A DNA stretch of 64,000 nt from JALORV01 sp963703945 (GTDB lineage: Bacteria > Pseudomonadota > Gammaproteobacteria > Burkholderiales > Burkholderiaceae_F). The translations under genes and the position numbers were made by a program. The stretch is from assembly GCA_963703945.1 (NCBI GenBank), contig CAVPGM010000011.1:186001-250000 (forward strand). Reading direction: 5' to 3'. Of the stretch, positions 9,390 through 17,725 are shown one piece after another (the stretch's first letter is position 1; each line of letters opens with the position of its first letter). The notes under the pieces are model-generated. The model saw only the letters and a list, made by a program, of their open reading frames with translations, was not told where the DNA came from and made no database searches.

Positions 9390-10343
9390 ATGAGCGCACT
9401 TGCTCTGGCCCACTCCGTCGTCGAGCCGTCGATCAGCGCTCGCCGGTTCGCAGCGGTCATCGTGATCGCCTATGCGGTGCTGACGATGATCCCGCTGGCG
9501 TGGATCTTCCTGACTGCATTCAAGTCGGGACCGGACTCGATCGCCTATCCGCCCAAGGTCCTGTTTTCGCCGTCGTCGGAGGGGTTCTGCAACCTGTTCA
9601 ACACGCGCTCGCGGCAGACCGAGGAATACATCTCGCAACTGCCGCCGGCGTCCAGCGAGTGCGACCGCCTGGCGCGCCAGAGCAACATGGTGCTGGTCGG
9701 TCCGTCCAACTTCGCGCCGCGCTTCATCAATTCGCTGGTCATCGCGTTCGGATCGACTGCGCTGTCGGTGCTGTTGGGCGTAACCGCTGCCTACGCGTTC
9801 TCGCGCTTCCGCGTTCCCGCCAAGGACGACCTGCTGTTCTTCATCCTGTCCACGCGGATGATGCCGCCGATCGCGGTCGCGATCCCGATCTACCTGATGT
9901 ATCGCGAGATCGGACTTTCGGACACGCGACTGGGCATGATCCTGCTGTACACCGCGGTCAATGTGTCGCTGGCGGTGTGGCTGCTCAAGGGATTCATCGA
10001 CGAGATTCCGCGCGAATACGAGGAGGCTGCGCTGGTCGACGGCTACACGCGTCTGCAGGCCTTCGTCAAGGTCGTCCTGCCGCAGGCGATCACCGGCATC
10101 GTCGCGACCGCGATCTTCTGCCTGATATTCGCCTGGAACGAGTACGCATTCGCCGTGCTGCTGACTTCCGGCGAAGCACAGACCGCGCCGCCTTTCATCC
10201 CGATCATCATCGGCGAGGGCGGACAGGACTGGCCGGCGGTGGCCGCTGGAACAGCGCTCTTCCTCCTGCCGATCCTGATCTTCACCGTACTGCTGCGCAA
10301 GCATCTGCTGCGCGGCATCACCTTTGGCGCCGTGCGCAAATGA
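9390..10343 (+). CDS. ABC transporter permease, MalG-like
   Basis: A 317-residue second permease subunit. The EAA loop reads YEEAALVDGYTRLQAFVKVV, followed by the usual C-terminal helix pair ending in RKHLLRGITFGAVRK. An unusually large soluble insert at about residues 55-105 (with two cysteines near residues 64 and 88) lies between helices 1 and 2 and would face the periplasm; MalG-type proteins of this two-ATPase class often carry such a loop. The stop overlaps the start of the next small gene (ATGA), indicating translational coupling. Confidence 0.9.
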   Translation: MSALALAHSVVEPSISARRFAAVIVIAYAVLTMIPLAWIFLTAFKSGPDSIAYPPKVLFSPSSEGFCNLFNTRSRQTEEYISQLPPASSECDRLARQSNMVLVGPSNFAPRFINSLVIAFGSTALSVLLGVTAAYAFSRFRVPAKDDLLFFILSTRMMPPIAVAIPIYLMYREIGLSDTRLGMILLYTAVNVSLAVWLLKGFIDEIPREYEEAALVDGYTRLQAFVKVVLPQAITGIVATAIFCLIFAWNEYAFAVLLTSGEAQTAPPFIPIIIGEGGQDWPAVAAGTALFLLPILIFTVLLRKHLLRGITFGAVRK

Positions 10344-10555
10344 GCGTGGCCACAGGCTCGTCATCGACCGCGGCGAATTCGCGCTGGCCGCGCTGGCTGC
10401 GCCGCGGGCCGATGGAGCTTGCCGCGTGCGCGCTGATCGGCACCGGTGTGCTGATGCTGCTGCAGCCATTCGCGATCGAGCTGTACACGTACTCCTTTGT
10501 CACGATGCTGGCCGGCACGGTGATGTTCACCATCGTGTCGAAGTTTCCGGAGTAG
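10340..10555 (+). CDS. Small membrane protein of the ABC importer operon
   Basis: A 71-residue protein with a basic N-terminus and two hydrophobic helices (about residues 25-45 and 48-66). It overlaps the MalG-like gene by 4 bases (ATGA) and precedes the ATPase genes. Rhizobial glycerol ABC operons (glpSTPQUV) also carry a small membrane protein of unknown role (GlpU/DUF2160-like) at a comparable place together with two ATPase genes, so this is probably the counterpart. That assignment is from operon architecture; I did not recognise sequence motifs. Confidence 0.72.
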   Translation: MSVATGSSSTAANSRWPRWLRRGPMELAACALIGTGVLMLLQPFAIELYTYSFVTMLAGTVMFTIVSKFPE

Positions 10556-10562
10556 GTATGGA

Positions 10563-10633
10563 GCACCCCCACGTCGCTGCGCTCCTGCCCCCCGAGGGGG
10601 CGCAGGCTTCGCTCGGGGCGGCCCGGCGCGAGG
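10563..10633 (+). repeat. GC-rich intergenic repeat, copy 1
   Basis: A 70-base element with the palindromic core CCCCCCGAGGGGG (10588-10600) flanked by GCTGCGCTCC and GGCTTCG...GGGGCGGCCCGGCG blocks. The identical 13-base core with related flanks recurs inverted at 23120-23189. Similar C-rich/G-rich elements are common between genes in Burkholderiales. Here it fills the gap before the first ATPase gene and supplies its GCGAGG ribosome-site region. Confidence 0.7.
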
Positions 10634-10639
10634 TCTGAG

Positions 10640-11749
10640 ATGGCCGAGATCCGCGTCGAGAGTCTCAAGAAGAACTTCGGTGACTTCGTCGCCGTGCGCG
10701 ACTCGAGCTTCACCGTGCGTGACGGCGAGTTCTTCTGCCTGCTCGGTCCTTCCGGCTGCGGCAAGACGACGACGATGCGCATGATCGCGGGGCTGGAGCT
10801 GCCGACCGACGGCCGCATCCTGCTCGGGGGCGAGGACGTGACGATGCAGCGCGCATCGCATCGTGACATCGCCTTCGTGTTCCAGCTGTTCGCGCTCTAT
10901 CCGCACCTGAACGTGCGCGCCAACATCGCCTTTCCGCTGAAATCGCAGGGCATGCCGCGCGAAGAGATCGCGCAGCGGGTCGACGAGGCCGCGCGCATCC
11001 TGCGCATCACCCACCTGCTCGACGCGCGCGTTTCGGGCCTCGCCAGCGGCGACCGGCAGCGCGTTGCGCTGGGCCGCGCGATCGTGCGGCAGCCGAAGGC
11101 CTTCCTGATGGACGAGCCGCTCGGCGCACTCGACGCCGAGTTCCGCCATCTGATGTGCGGCGAACTGCGCGCGCTGCACGACCGGCTGCACGCCACGACG
11201 GTGTACGTCACGCACGACCAGCTCGAGGCAATGGCGATGGCCGACAAGATCGCCGTGATGAACGAAGGTCGGATCGAGCAACTTGCTGGTCCCCAGGAGA
11301 TCTATGACCACCCGGTCAGCATGTTCGTGGCCGATTTCATCGGGTCGCCGGCGATGAACTTCCTGCCCTGCGTGGCACCGGGAGGGGGACTGCCGCGCGG
11401 CACGGCGCACGTTCGCATCGACGACACCGAGGTGGCGATTCCGCCGCTCGCGCAGGAGGCTGCCGACGCCGGTTTCATGCTCGGGGTCCGTCCCGAACAT
11501 ATTCATCTCTCGTCCGACGCGCCGCTGCGCGCTGCGGTCTACGGCACCGAGTATCTCGGCACGACACAGATCGTCACGCTGAACCTGCGCGACGGCACCA
11601 CGGTAAAGGCACGTGTCCCGTCCGAAGTGTCGGCGCGCGTCGGCGACAATGTTGGCCTGCGACTGGAAAGCCAGCGGCTGACCGTTTTCGCGCGCAGCAG
11701 CGGCGCAGCGCTGCGCTCGGCACTGCATGAGCGGGCGGCGCATGGCTGA
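10640..11749 (+). CDS. ABC transporter ATPase 1, with a degenerate signature motif
   Basis: A 369-residue MalK/UgpC-type nucleotide-binding subunit with a C-terminal TOBE domain. Walker A GPSGCGKTTT (36-45), Q-loop VFQLFALYPHL, Walker B FLMDEPLGALDA and the switch histidine in VTHDQ are present. The signature motif, normally LSGGQ, reads LASGD (134-138): both the second glycine and the glutamine are changed. Because a second ATPase with a canonical signature follows, the importer probably has an asymmetric ATPase heterodimer with one degenerate site. The start follows GAGG in the repeat element. The end overlaps ATPase 2 by 8 bases. Confidence 0.92.
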   Translation: MAEIRVESLKKNFGDFVAVRDSSFTVRDGEFFCLLGPSGCGKTTTMRMIAGLELPTDGRILLGGEDVTMQRASHRDIAFVFQLFALYPHLNVRANIAFPLKSQGMPREEIAQRVDEAARILRITHLLDARVSGLASGDRQRVALGRAIVRQPKAFLMDEPLGALDAEFRHLMCGELRALHDRLHATTVYVTHDQLEAMAMADKIAVMNEGRIEQLAGPQEIYDHPVSMFVADFIGSPAMNFLPCVAPGGGLPRGTAHVRIDDTEVAIPPLAQEAADAGFMLGVRPEHIHLSSDAPLRAAVYGTEYLGTTQIVTLNLRDGTTVKARVPSEVSARVGDNVGLRLESQRLTVFARSSGAALRSALHERAAHG

Positions 11750-12770
11750 GTTCCGCTTCGAGTCGGTCTCGAAGCGCTTCGGCAGCACCGAGGCGATCGC
11801 CGACCTGTCGCTCACGGCCGCAGACGGCGAGTTCATCGTGCTGCTCGGCCCGACCGGCGCCGGCAAGACGACGACACTGCGCTTGCTGGCGGGTCTGGAG
11901 CGCGCCGATGCCGGCCGCATCTGGATCGACGGATCCGACGTGACACGCGAGCCGCCGGCGGCGCGCGATGTGACTTTCGTGTTCCAGCAGTATTCGCTGT
12001 ATCCGCACCTGACGGTGTTCGACAACCTCGCCTTCCCGCTGCGTTCGCCGGCGCGTCGCTGGCCCGCCGAGCGCATCGATGCCAAGGTGCGCGAGGTCGC
12101 GCGCCTGCTGCACATCGAGGACAAGCTCGCCAATCGGGCCACGCAACTGTCGGGCGGGCAGATGCAGCGCGTGGCGATCGGACGTGCGCTCGTACGCGAG
12201 CCCCGCGTGGCGCTGATGGACGAACCGCTGTCGTCGCTCGATGCAAAGCTGCGCGCGGAAATGCGCGTCGAGCTCAAGCGTATCCAGCGCGATCTGCGGG
12301 CGACGGTGCTGTATGTCACGCACGACCAGACCGAGGCGATGACGCTCGCGACCCGCATCGGAGTGCTCGAACGCGGCCGGCTGGTGCAAATTGGAACGCC
12401 GCGCGAGGTCTACGAGCAGCCGGCCAACACCTACGTCGCCACGCGCCTCGGCAGCCCGGGAATCAACCTGCTGTCGCGCGCGCTGCTGCCACGGTTGCCG
12501 GCGCCCGCCGATACGGTCACGGTCGGCGCGCGCACCGAGCACGTACGAGTGCAGAAGGCCATCAACGGCGTCGCATTCGGCCGCGTGCGCTGGATCGAGC
12601 ACCTGGGCGACGCCAACCACCTGCACCTGCGCGTCGGCGACCCGAGCGGCGAAAGCGACCTCGTGACGCTGACTGACCCTGCCACGCCGCTGGCCGTCGG
12701 CGACGCGGTCGATGTCGAATTCATTGCACCCCTTTACTTCGACGCACAAGGACGCCGAATTGCAGGTTGA
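11742..12770 (+). CDS. ABC transporter ATPase 2, canonical
   Basis: A 342-residue MalK/UgpC-type ATPase. Walker A GPTGAGKTTT, Q-loop VFQQYSLYPHL, a fully canonical signature LSGGQMQRVAIGRAL, Walker B VALMDEPLSSLDA and VTHDQTEAMT are intact, followed by a C-terminal TOBE region. Start chosen at ATG 11742 (MAEFRFESV), which mirrors the MAEIRVESL start of ATPase 1; an ATG at 11727 is an alternative. Two consecutive ATPase genes are typical of the glycerol-type ABC importer (glpS/glpT) and unlike the single-MalK sugar systems. Confidence 0.92.
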   Translation: MAEFRFESVSKRFGSTEAIADLSLTAADGEFIVLLGPTGAGKTTTLRLLAGLERADAGRIWIDGSDVTREPPAARDVTFVFQQYSLYPHLTVFDNLAFPLRSPARRWPAERIDAKVREVARLLHIEDKLANRATQLSGGQMQRVAIGRALVREPRVALMDEPLSSLDAKLRAEMRVELKRIQRDLRATVLYVTHDQTEAMTLATRIGVLERGRLVQIGTPREVYEQPANTYVATRLGSPGINLLSRALLPRLPAPADTVTVGARTEHVRVQKAINGVAFGRVRWIEHLGDANHLHLRVGDPSGESDLVTLTDPATPLAVGDAVDVEFIAPLYFDAQGRRIAG

Positions 12771-12780
12771 CGAGATCCGC

Positions 12781-13383
12781 ATGGACACCACCCTGGCCCG
12801 GAAGATCATCGAGGCGCTGGCCCGTCGCGTCATTGCACACGCTGACGAACTGACACAACTCGACCAGGCGATCGGCGACGGCGACCATGGCTTGAACATG
12901 AAGCGAGGCTTCGAGGCGGTACTGTCCGAGCTCGACGCGCTGGCCGCTGGCGACACGGCAGCGCTGTTCTCCGGCGTAGGCAGAACGCTGGTGATGAAAG
13001 TCGGAGGCGCCTCCGGGCCCTTGTACGGGACGCTTTTCATGCAGCTCGGCAAGGGCTGGCCCGCCGCGTCCGACGCCGTCGCATTGCAGGCCTGCTGCAG
13101 GGCCGCGGTCGAGGCTGTTGCGGCGCGCGGCAAGTCGCAGCCCGGGCAGAAGACGATGCTCGACGTCCTGATACCGGTCGTCGCGCGGCTGCAAGGCGAC
13201 TCGGATGTTGCCGCGTTGCGCGTAAATGCGGCGGCCTGCGCGCAGGCGACCATTCCAATGGAAGCGCAGCGCGGGCGCGCGTCGTTCCTGAAGGAACGCT
13301 CGATCGGTCACATGGACCCCGGTGCTCGTTCCAGCCAATTGATGATCGAAGCCGTCTGCGATGTGCTGGAGTCCACGCCATGA
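12781..13383 (+). CDS. dhaL: Dihydroxyacetone kinase subunit DhaL
   Basis: A 200-residue ADP-binding subunit of PTS-dependent dihydroxyacetone kinase. The Mg/ADP site DQAIGDGDHGLNMKRGF lies near residues 28-44; GGASGPLYGTLFMQ and GHMDPGARSS are the other family motifs. In E. coli DhaL holds a non-exchanging ADP that is rephosphorylated by DhaM and passes the phosphate to dihydroxyacetone bound to DhaK. Start at ATG 12781 (MDTTLARKII) just after ATPase 2; the frame is open 69 bases further up but would overlap that gene. The stop overlaps the dhaM start (ATGA). Confidence 0.94.
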   Translation: MDTTLARKIIEALARRVIAHADELTQLDQAIGDGDHGLNMKRGFEAVLSELDALAAGDTAALFSGVGRTLVMKVGGASGPLYGTLFMQLGKGWPAASDAVALQACCRAAVEAVAARGKSQPGQKTMLDVLIPVVARLQGDSDVAALRVNAAACAQATIPMEAQRGRASFLKERSIGHMDPGARSSQLMIEAVCDVLESTP

Positions 13384-13772
13384 ATGTCGGCATCGTGATC
13401 GTTTCCCATTCACCTGACGTCGCCAAGGGCGCCGCCGACATGGTGCGGCAGATGGTGGGGCGCGGCGTTCCGCTTGCATGGACCGGCGGTAATCCGGATG
13501 GCGGGCTGGGGACGTCGGTCGAAGGAATTCTGGCGGCGATCGATTCGGCGTGGTCGGACGCCGGTGTGGCGATTCTCGTCGACCTCGGCGGAGCCGAAAC
13601 CAACAGCGAGATGGCGATCGAGATGTTGCCGGCCGAGCGTCAGGGCCGCGTCGTGATCTGCGATGCGCCGGTGGTCGAAGGCGCGGTCATGGCAGCGACC
13701 GAGGCCTGGGGCGGATCGGATCTCGCCACGGTCAAGCGCACCGCTGAGGAACTGAACCATGAGGCGGACTAG
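13380..13772 (+). CDS. dhaM: Dihydroxyacetone kinase phosphotransferase DhaM (EIIA domain only)
   Basis: A 130-residue EIIA-type phosphocarrier. The phosphorylated histidine lies in VSHSPDVAKG (His10), and LVDLGGAETNSEMAIEML is the usual second motif. It relays phosphate from HPr to the ADP on DhaL. E. coli DhaM is a fusion of this domain with HPr- and Enzyme I-like parts; here the three are separate consecutive genes (dhaM, HPr, Enzyme I), which is the Gram-positive/alphaproteobacterial style. Translationally coupled to dhaL by a 4-base overlap. Confidence 0.93.
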   Translation: MNVGIVIVSHSPDVAKGAADMVRQMVGRGVPLAWTGGNPDGGLGTSVEGILAAIDSAWSDAGVAILVDLGGAETNSEMAIEMLPAERQGRVVICDAPVVEGAVMAATEAWGGSDLATVKRTAEELNHEAD

Positions 13773-13781
13773 GGCCTTGGC

Positions 13782-14066
13782 ATGACGATGCCCGCCGCCT
13801 CTGTTCGACTGCTTCACAGCGCAGGACTGCACGCGCGGCCGGTCGTCACGCTGACCAAGCTGGCCAAGACCTTCGCGAGTCGCATCCAGATCGCCGCCCA
13901 CGTTGACGGGCCATGGATCGATGCGAAGAGCGTGGTCAAGGTAATGGGTATGAAGACACCCAGCAACACGCAACTTTATTTCCGCGCCGACGGCGCAGAC
14001 GCCAATGCGGCACTCTCGGCGCTGGTCAAGCTGGTCGACGACGATTTCAAGGGAGGGCCGGAGTGA
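13782..14066 (+). CDS. HPr-like phosphocarrier protein
   Basis: A 94-residue HPr. The phosphorylated histidine is in AGLHARPVV (His17). The regulatory serine region reads DAKSVVKVMGMKTP, so a serine equivalent to Ser46 is kept. It accepts phosphate from Enzyme I, encoded next with a 4-base overlap, and donates it to DhaM. Placement inside the operon suggests a dedicated HPr for the dihydroxyacetone kinase relay, not the global PTS carrier, though it could serve both. Confidence 0.92.
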   Translation: MTMPAASVRLLHSAGLHARPVVTLTKLAKTFASRIQIAAHVDGPWIDAKSVVKVMGMKTPSNTQLYFRADGADANAALSALVKLVDDDFKGGPE

Positions 14067-15691
14067 CAGCGCGCGATTCGGCAGCGTTGCCCACACCGCA
14101 GCGACTTACCGGGCAACCCGCGGCACCGGGATTGGTGCTAGGCCGCATCGTCGAGATCGCTCCCGAGCCGGCGCATCGCAGTCGCAGCCCGGCAGGACCG
14201 CCGCGCGAGACATTGGCGGCGGCCATCGCCGAAGCCGTGCGCCAACTCGAGTCGCTGCGCAGCCGTACCGACGACGTTGAAGCACGCAAGATTCTCGAGT
14301 TCCAGATCGAGTTCCTGACCGACCCGGCACTGCTCGAACCGGCTCAGAGGCTGTTCGCCGAAGGTTTCGATGCGAGCCGTGCGTGGTGCGCGGCGATCGA
14401 CGCGCAGATCGCAGACTTCGAAGCGGCCGACGATGACTATTTCCGGCACCGCGCCGGCGACCTGCGCGACATGCGTGCGCGGGTGCTGGCGATTCTTGCC
14501 GGCGAGCAACTCGAGCCGTTGCAATTGCCGCCGGACGCCATCCTCCTCGCCGACGACCTCGCGCCTTCGCGCTTCCTGGCTTCCGATTGGCAGCCGCAGC
14601 AGGCGATCGTGTTGCGGGAAGGCTCTGCCACTGCGCACGTTGCACTGCTTGCGCGCGCGCACCGCGTGCCGATGGTGGTGGGCATCGGCGATGCGCCGAT
14701 CGTCAGCGGCAGCACGGCGATCCTCGATGGCGCTGCGGGCACGCTGGAACTGTCGCCCGAGGCGGCACAGCTCGAAGCCTATGCGTTGCGCCGTGCACGG
14801 GCCGACGCCGAACGCGAGCGCAATGCCGATGCCGCCGCACGACCCGCAGCCACGCGCGACGGCGAGCGCGTTCAGGTGCTGCTGAACGTTTCGACCATCA
14901 ACGAACTCGACACGATCGATCCGGCGATCTGTGACGGCATCGGCCTGGTACGTACCGAGTTGCTGTTTGCGCACGGGCCGCCCGACGAGGCGACCCAGGT
15001 CGCGTTTTACCGCCGCCTGCTCGACTGGGCCGGCCATCGACCTGTGGTGATCCGCACGCTCGATGCCGGCGGCGACAAGCCGATACCCGGGGTCACCATC
15101 GACGGCGAGTCGCACCCGTTCCTCGGCGTGCGCGGCGTGCGCCTGTCGCTCGCAGCGCCGCAGGTGTTCAAGGTGCAATTGCGCGCGCTGCTCACCGCTG
15201 CGGTCGCCGGCAATCTGCGCATCATGCTGCCGATGATCACCGCGCCATCCGAAGTCACCGAGGTGCGCGGTCTGCTGGCGCAGGCGGCTGCCGAGCTCGC
15301 CTCGGAGCGCAGGCCGTATGCCATGCCGCCGCTCGGCATCATGGTCGAAGTGCCCGCCGCGGCGCTCGCGCTCGATGCGTTCGAGATCGACTTCGCGTCG
15401 ATCGGATCGAATGACCTGATGCAATACACGATGGCCGTGGCACGTGACAATCGCGCAGTGAGCGGACTCGCGGACCCGGCCCACCCCGGCTTCGATGCCC
15501 TGCTGCGCACAATCGTCCGCAGCGCCGCCGCGCGCGGATTATCGCTTTCGCTGTGCGGCGACCTCGCCGCACAGCCACGCCATGTGCCGCGGCTGCTCGC
15601 TGCCGGACTGCGGGCGCTGTCGATGCCCGCCGCATCGGTCGGTGCCGTCAAAAGCGCGATCGCGGCGTGGCCGGCGAGCGCTGCGGAATAG
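14063..15691 (+). CDS. ptsI: PTS Enzyme I (phosphoenolpyruvate-protein phosphotransferase)
   Basis: A 542-residue Enzyme I, near the usual 570. It begins with LTGQPAAPGLVLGRIV, carries the phosphorylated histidine in EGSATAHVALLAR (His192), and the PEP-binding barrel with GLVRTELLFA, IRTLDAGGDKPIPG, FLGVRGVRLSL, MLPMITAPSEV and FASIGSNDLMQYTMAVARDN. It autophosphorylates from PEP and charges HPr. The GTG start at 14063 overlaps the HPr stop and has GGGAGGG just upstream; the open frame extends to 13913 but inside the HPr gene. The operon therefore supplies the entire PEP-to-dihydroxyacetone relay. Confidence 0.93.
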   Translation: MTARDSAALPTPQRLTGQPAAPGLVLGRIVEIAPEPAHRSRSPAGPPRETLAAAIAEAVRQLESLRSRTDDVEARKILEFQIEFLTDPALLEPAQRLFAEGFDASRAWCAAIDAQIADFEAADDDYFRHRAGDLRDMRARVLAILAGEQLEPLQLPPDAILLADDLAPSRFLASDWQPQQAIVLREGSATAHVALLARAHRVPMVVGIGDAPIVSGSTAILDGAAGTLELSPEAAQLEAYALRRARADAERERNADAAARPAATRDGERVQVLLNVSTINELDTIDPAICDGIGLVRTELLFAHGPPDEATQVAFYRRLLDWAGHRPVVIRTLDAGGDKPIPGVTIDGESHPFLGVRGVRLSLAAPQVFKVQLRALLTAAVAGNLRIMLPMITAPSEVTEVRGLLAQAAAELASERRPYAMPPLGIMVEVPAAALALDAFEIDFASIGSNDLMQYTMAVARDNRAVSGLADPAHPGFDALLRTIVRSAAARGLSLSLCGDLAAQPRHVPRLLAAGLRALSMPAASVGAVKSAIAAWPASAAE

Positions 15692-15698
15692 ATTTCTC

Positions 15699-16133
15699 AT
15701 GGGAGCACCCATCGAAGCCGGCAGCGCGGTCGCGGCCTACAAACAGATCCTGCGCACTGCACTCGAGCTGCGTCCGGCCGGCATCCGGCGGCGGCTGGCC
15801 GAGGTGCTCGGCAAGAACCGCAGCTTCATCACGCACCTGTCCAATCCGGTGTACTCGACACCGATTCCGGCGCAGTACGTCGAGACGATTTTTTCCGTGT
15901 GCCACTTTTCATTGGTCGAGCGCGAGGCGTTTCTGGCCGCGTATGAACGCGCGCACCCGGGTCGGCTCGCCCGGCCATCGCCGCAGACCACATGGCGGCG
16001 TATCGAATTGCGCCTGCCCGACCTCAACGATCCCGAGAAGAACGCACACCTCGATCGCTTGCTGCAGGACATGGGGCTGCGTGTCGCACACCTGATGCAG
16101 TCTGACCCCGACAACGGCGCGCAGGACGGCTGA
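15699..16133 (+). CDS. Small HTH-like protein of unknown function in the dha operon
   Basis: A 144-residue basic protein between Enzyme I (gap 7 bases) and dhaK (gap 16 bases). Residues 23-45 (RPAGIRRRLAEVLGKNRSFI and on) look like a Cro/XRE-type helix-turn-helix with an expected turn around VLGKNRSFI, followed by an all-helical middle and a C-terminal helix (LDRLLQDMGLRVAHLM). No enzyme motif or membrane segment was seen. I infer a regulator of the operon, perhaps the one that binds the inverted repeat at 6802, but a structural adaptor for DhaK is also possible. The frame is real: tight spacing, no antisense candidate with better content. Confidence 0.7.
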   Translation: MGAPIEAGSAVAAYKQILRTALELRPAGIRRRLAEVLGKNRSFITHLSNPVYSTPIPAQYVETIFSVCHFSLVEREAFLAAYERAHPGRLARPSPQTTWRRIELRLPDLNDPEKNAHLDRLLQDMGLRVAHLMQSDPDNGAQDG

Positions 16134-16149
16134 ATCCAGGAGAGCAGCG

Positions 16150-17136
16150 ATGAAGAAGTTCATCAACGGTGTCGACGGGGTCATCCCCGAGAGCCTCGCA
16201 GGATTCGCGGAGGCGCATGCCGACATCGTGGTTCTGGGCGCCGAACAGAAGTTCGTGCGACGACGGAACCTGAAGCGCGGCAAGGTGGCGCTGATTTCCG
16301 GTGGCGGGTCGGGCCATGAGCCGCTGCACGCCGGCTTTGTCGGTCACGGCATGCTCGATGCGGCCTGTCCCGGCCAGGTCTTCACGTCGCCCACGCCCGA
16401 TCAGATGGCCGCGGCGGCTCAGGCGGTCGAGTCCGGCGGCGGGGTGCTGTACATCGTCAAGAACTACGAGGGCGATGTGATGAATTTCGAGATGGCCGCC
16501 GAACTGGCCGAAACCCCCGTCGCGCGCGTGATCACCGATGACGACGTCGCAGTCGAGAAATCCACCTGGTCGACCGGCCGGCGTGGTGTGGCCGGCACCC
16601 TGGCGGTCGAGAGAATCGTCGGCGCCGGCGCTGAACAGGGGCTGGACCTCGAGGCCTGCCGGCTCCTAGGCGAAGAGGTCAACCAGGCCACGCGCTCGAT
16701 CGGAGTTGCGCTGACCAGCTGCACGGTGCCCGCCGCGGGCAAGCCGACCTTCCAGCTGGGCGAGACGGAGTTGGAATTCGGCGTCGGCATCCATGGCGAG
16801 CCGGGGCGGCGCCGCGTGCCGCTGACGTCGGCAAATCAGATCGCCGAAGAAATGGCCGCTGCGATCGTCAATGACTTCGGGACCCGCAAGGGTCCTTGCC
16901 TGCTGCTCGTCAACGGATTCGGCGGCACGCCGACCATCGAGCTCTACCTGATGTACCACAGCCTGCGCACCGTGCTCGAGGCGCGCGGCTTCGTCATCGC
17001 GCGTTCGCTGGTCGGCAGCCTCGTCACTTCGCTCGACATGGCCGGCTGCTCGGCCACCGTCACACTGCTCAACGACGAACTGATGCGCCTGTGGGATGCG
17101 CCGGTGCAGACCGCGGCCTTGCGCTGGGGCATGTAG
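16150..17136 (+). CDS. dhaK: Dihydroxyacetone kinase subunit DhaK
   Basis: A 328-residue dihydroxyacetone-binding subunit. It starts MKKFINGVDGVIPESLAGFA and has the GGGSGHEPLHAGFVG substrate loop; the histidine that binds dihydroxyacetone covalently as a hemiaminal is in GVGIHGEPG (His215). The product is dihydroxyacetone phosphate, feeding glycolysis. The ribosome site is CAGGAGAGCAGCG just before the ATG. This is the last gene of the ABC-dha run; 80 bases without gene follow. No dhaR or glycerol dehydrogenase lies in the window. Confidence 0.95.
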   Translation: MKKFINGVDGVIPESLAGFAEAHADIVVLGAEQKFVRRRNLKRGKVALISGGGSGHEPLHAGFVGHGMLDAACPGQVFTSPTPDQMAAAAQAVESGGGVLYIVKNYEGDVMNFEMAAELAETPVARVITDDDVAVEKSTWSTGRRGVAGTLAVERIVGAGAEQGLDLEACRLLGEEVNQATRSIGVALTSCTVPAAGKPTFQLGETELEFGVGIHGEPGRRRVPLTSANQIAEEMAAAIVNDFGTRKGPCLLLVNGFGGTPTIELYLMYHSLRTVLEARGFVIARSLVGSLVTSLDMAGCSATVTLLNDELMRLWDAPVQTAALRWGM

Positions 17137-17216
17137 CACCCTGTTGCGCTTCGCGGGGCTCGGCGAGCCTTCTCCGCGCATGCGAAGATCCCGACCATGC
17201 GATCGTCGGAGGCCGC

Positions 17217-17723
17217 ATGCACCCCTGGCAACCACAAATGGAGCAGCTGCGCGCGCGCACGGCAAAGCCGGGGCTCGTCGATCCAGCCCAGGCGCGCGCT
17301 CTAAGCGGGCTCCAGTTCCTGCAGGCAATCGTCGATGGCACCATCCCGGATCCGCCGATCACGCACACCCTTGATTTCTATCTGCTCGAGGTCGAGGAGG
17401 GCCGCGCCGTCTTTCAGGGGCTGCCCGCGTTCGCGCACTACAACCCGATTGCGACCGTGCATGGGGGCTATCACGCCACACTGCTCGACTCGGCGATGGC
17501 GTGCGCGGTGCAGACTCTGTGCGAGGTGGGCCGCGCTTACACGACGCTCGAGTTCAAGATCAACTGCGTACGCGCGCTGACCGACAAGACCGGCCCGGTG
17601 CGTGCCGAAGGCAAGGTCATCGCGAGCGGGCGCCGCATGGCCACTGCCGAGGGCCGGCTGGCCGACGCCGAAGGCCGGCTGTATTCGCACGGCACCACCA
17701 CCTGCATGCTCTTCGATCTGTAG
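17217..17723 (+). CDS. PaaI-family hotdog thioesterase
   Basis: A 168-residue hotdog-fold protein with HYNPIATVHGGYHATLLDSA (helix containing the catalytic region) and LEFKINCVRALTDKTGPVRA. These fit the PaaI/YigI acyl-CoA thioesterase group. The ATG at 17217 has CGGAGG 5 bases upstream. Cytosolic; the substrate cannot be read from sequence. The stop lies 2 bases before the GTG of the ASCH-GNAT gene, so these two and the LysE gene behind them probably form one operon. Confidence 0.85.
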   Translation: MHPWQPQMEQLRARTAKPGLVDPAQARALSGLQFLQAIVDGTIPDPPITHTLDFYLLEVEEGRAVFQGLPAFAHYNPIATVHGGYHATLLDSAMACAVQTLCEVGRAYTTLEFKINCVRALTDKTGPVRAEGKVIASGRRMATAEGRLADAEGRLYSHGTTTCMLFDL

Positions 17724-17725
17724 CC

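Noticed and set aside
8274..10469. Antisense open frame of 731 codons opposite the two ABC permeases
   Set aside because: Arg/Asp/Gln/His-rich composition without any domain; it is the shadow of GC-rich permease genes with clear family motifs on the plus strand.
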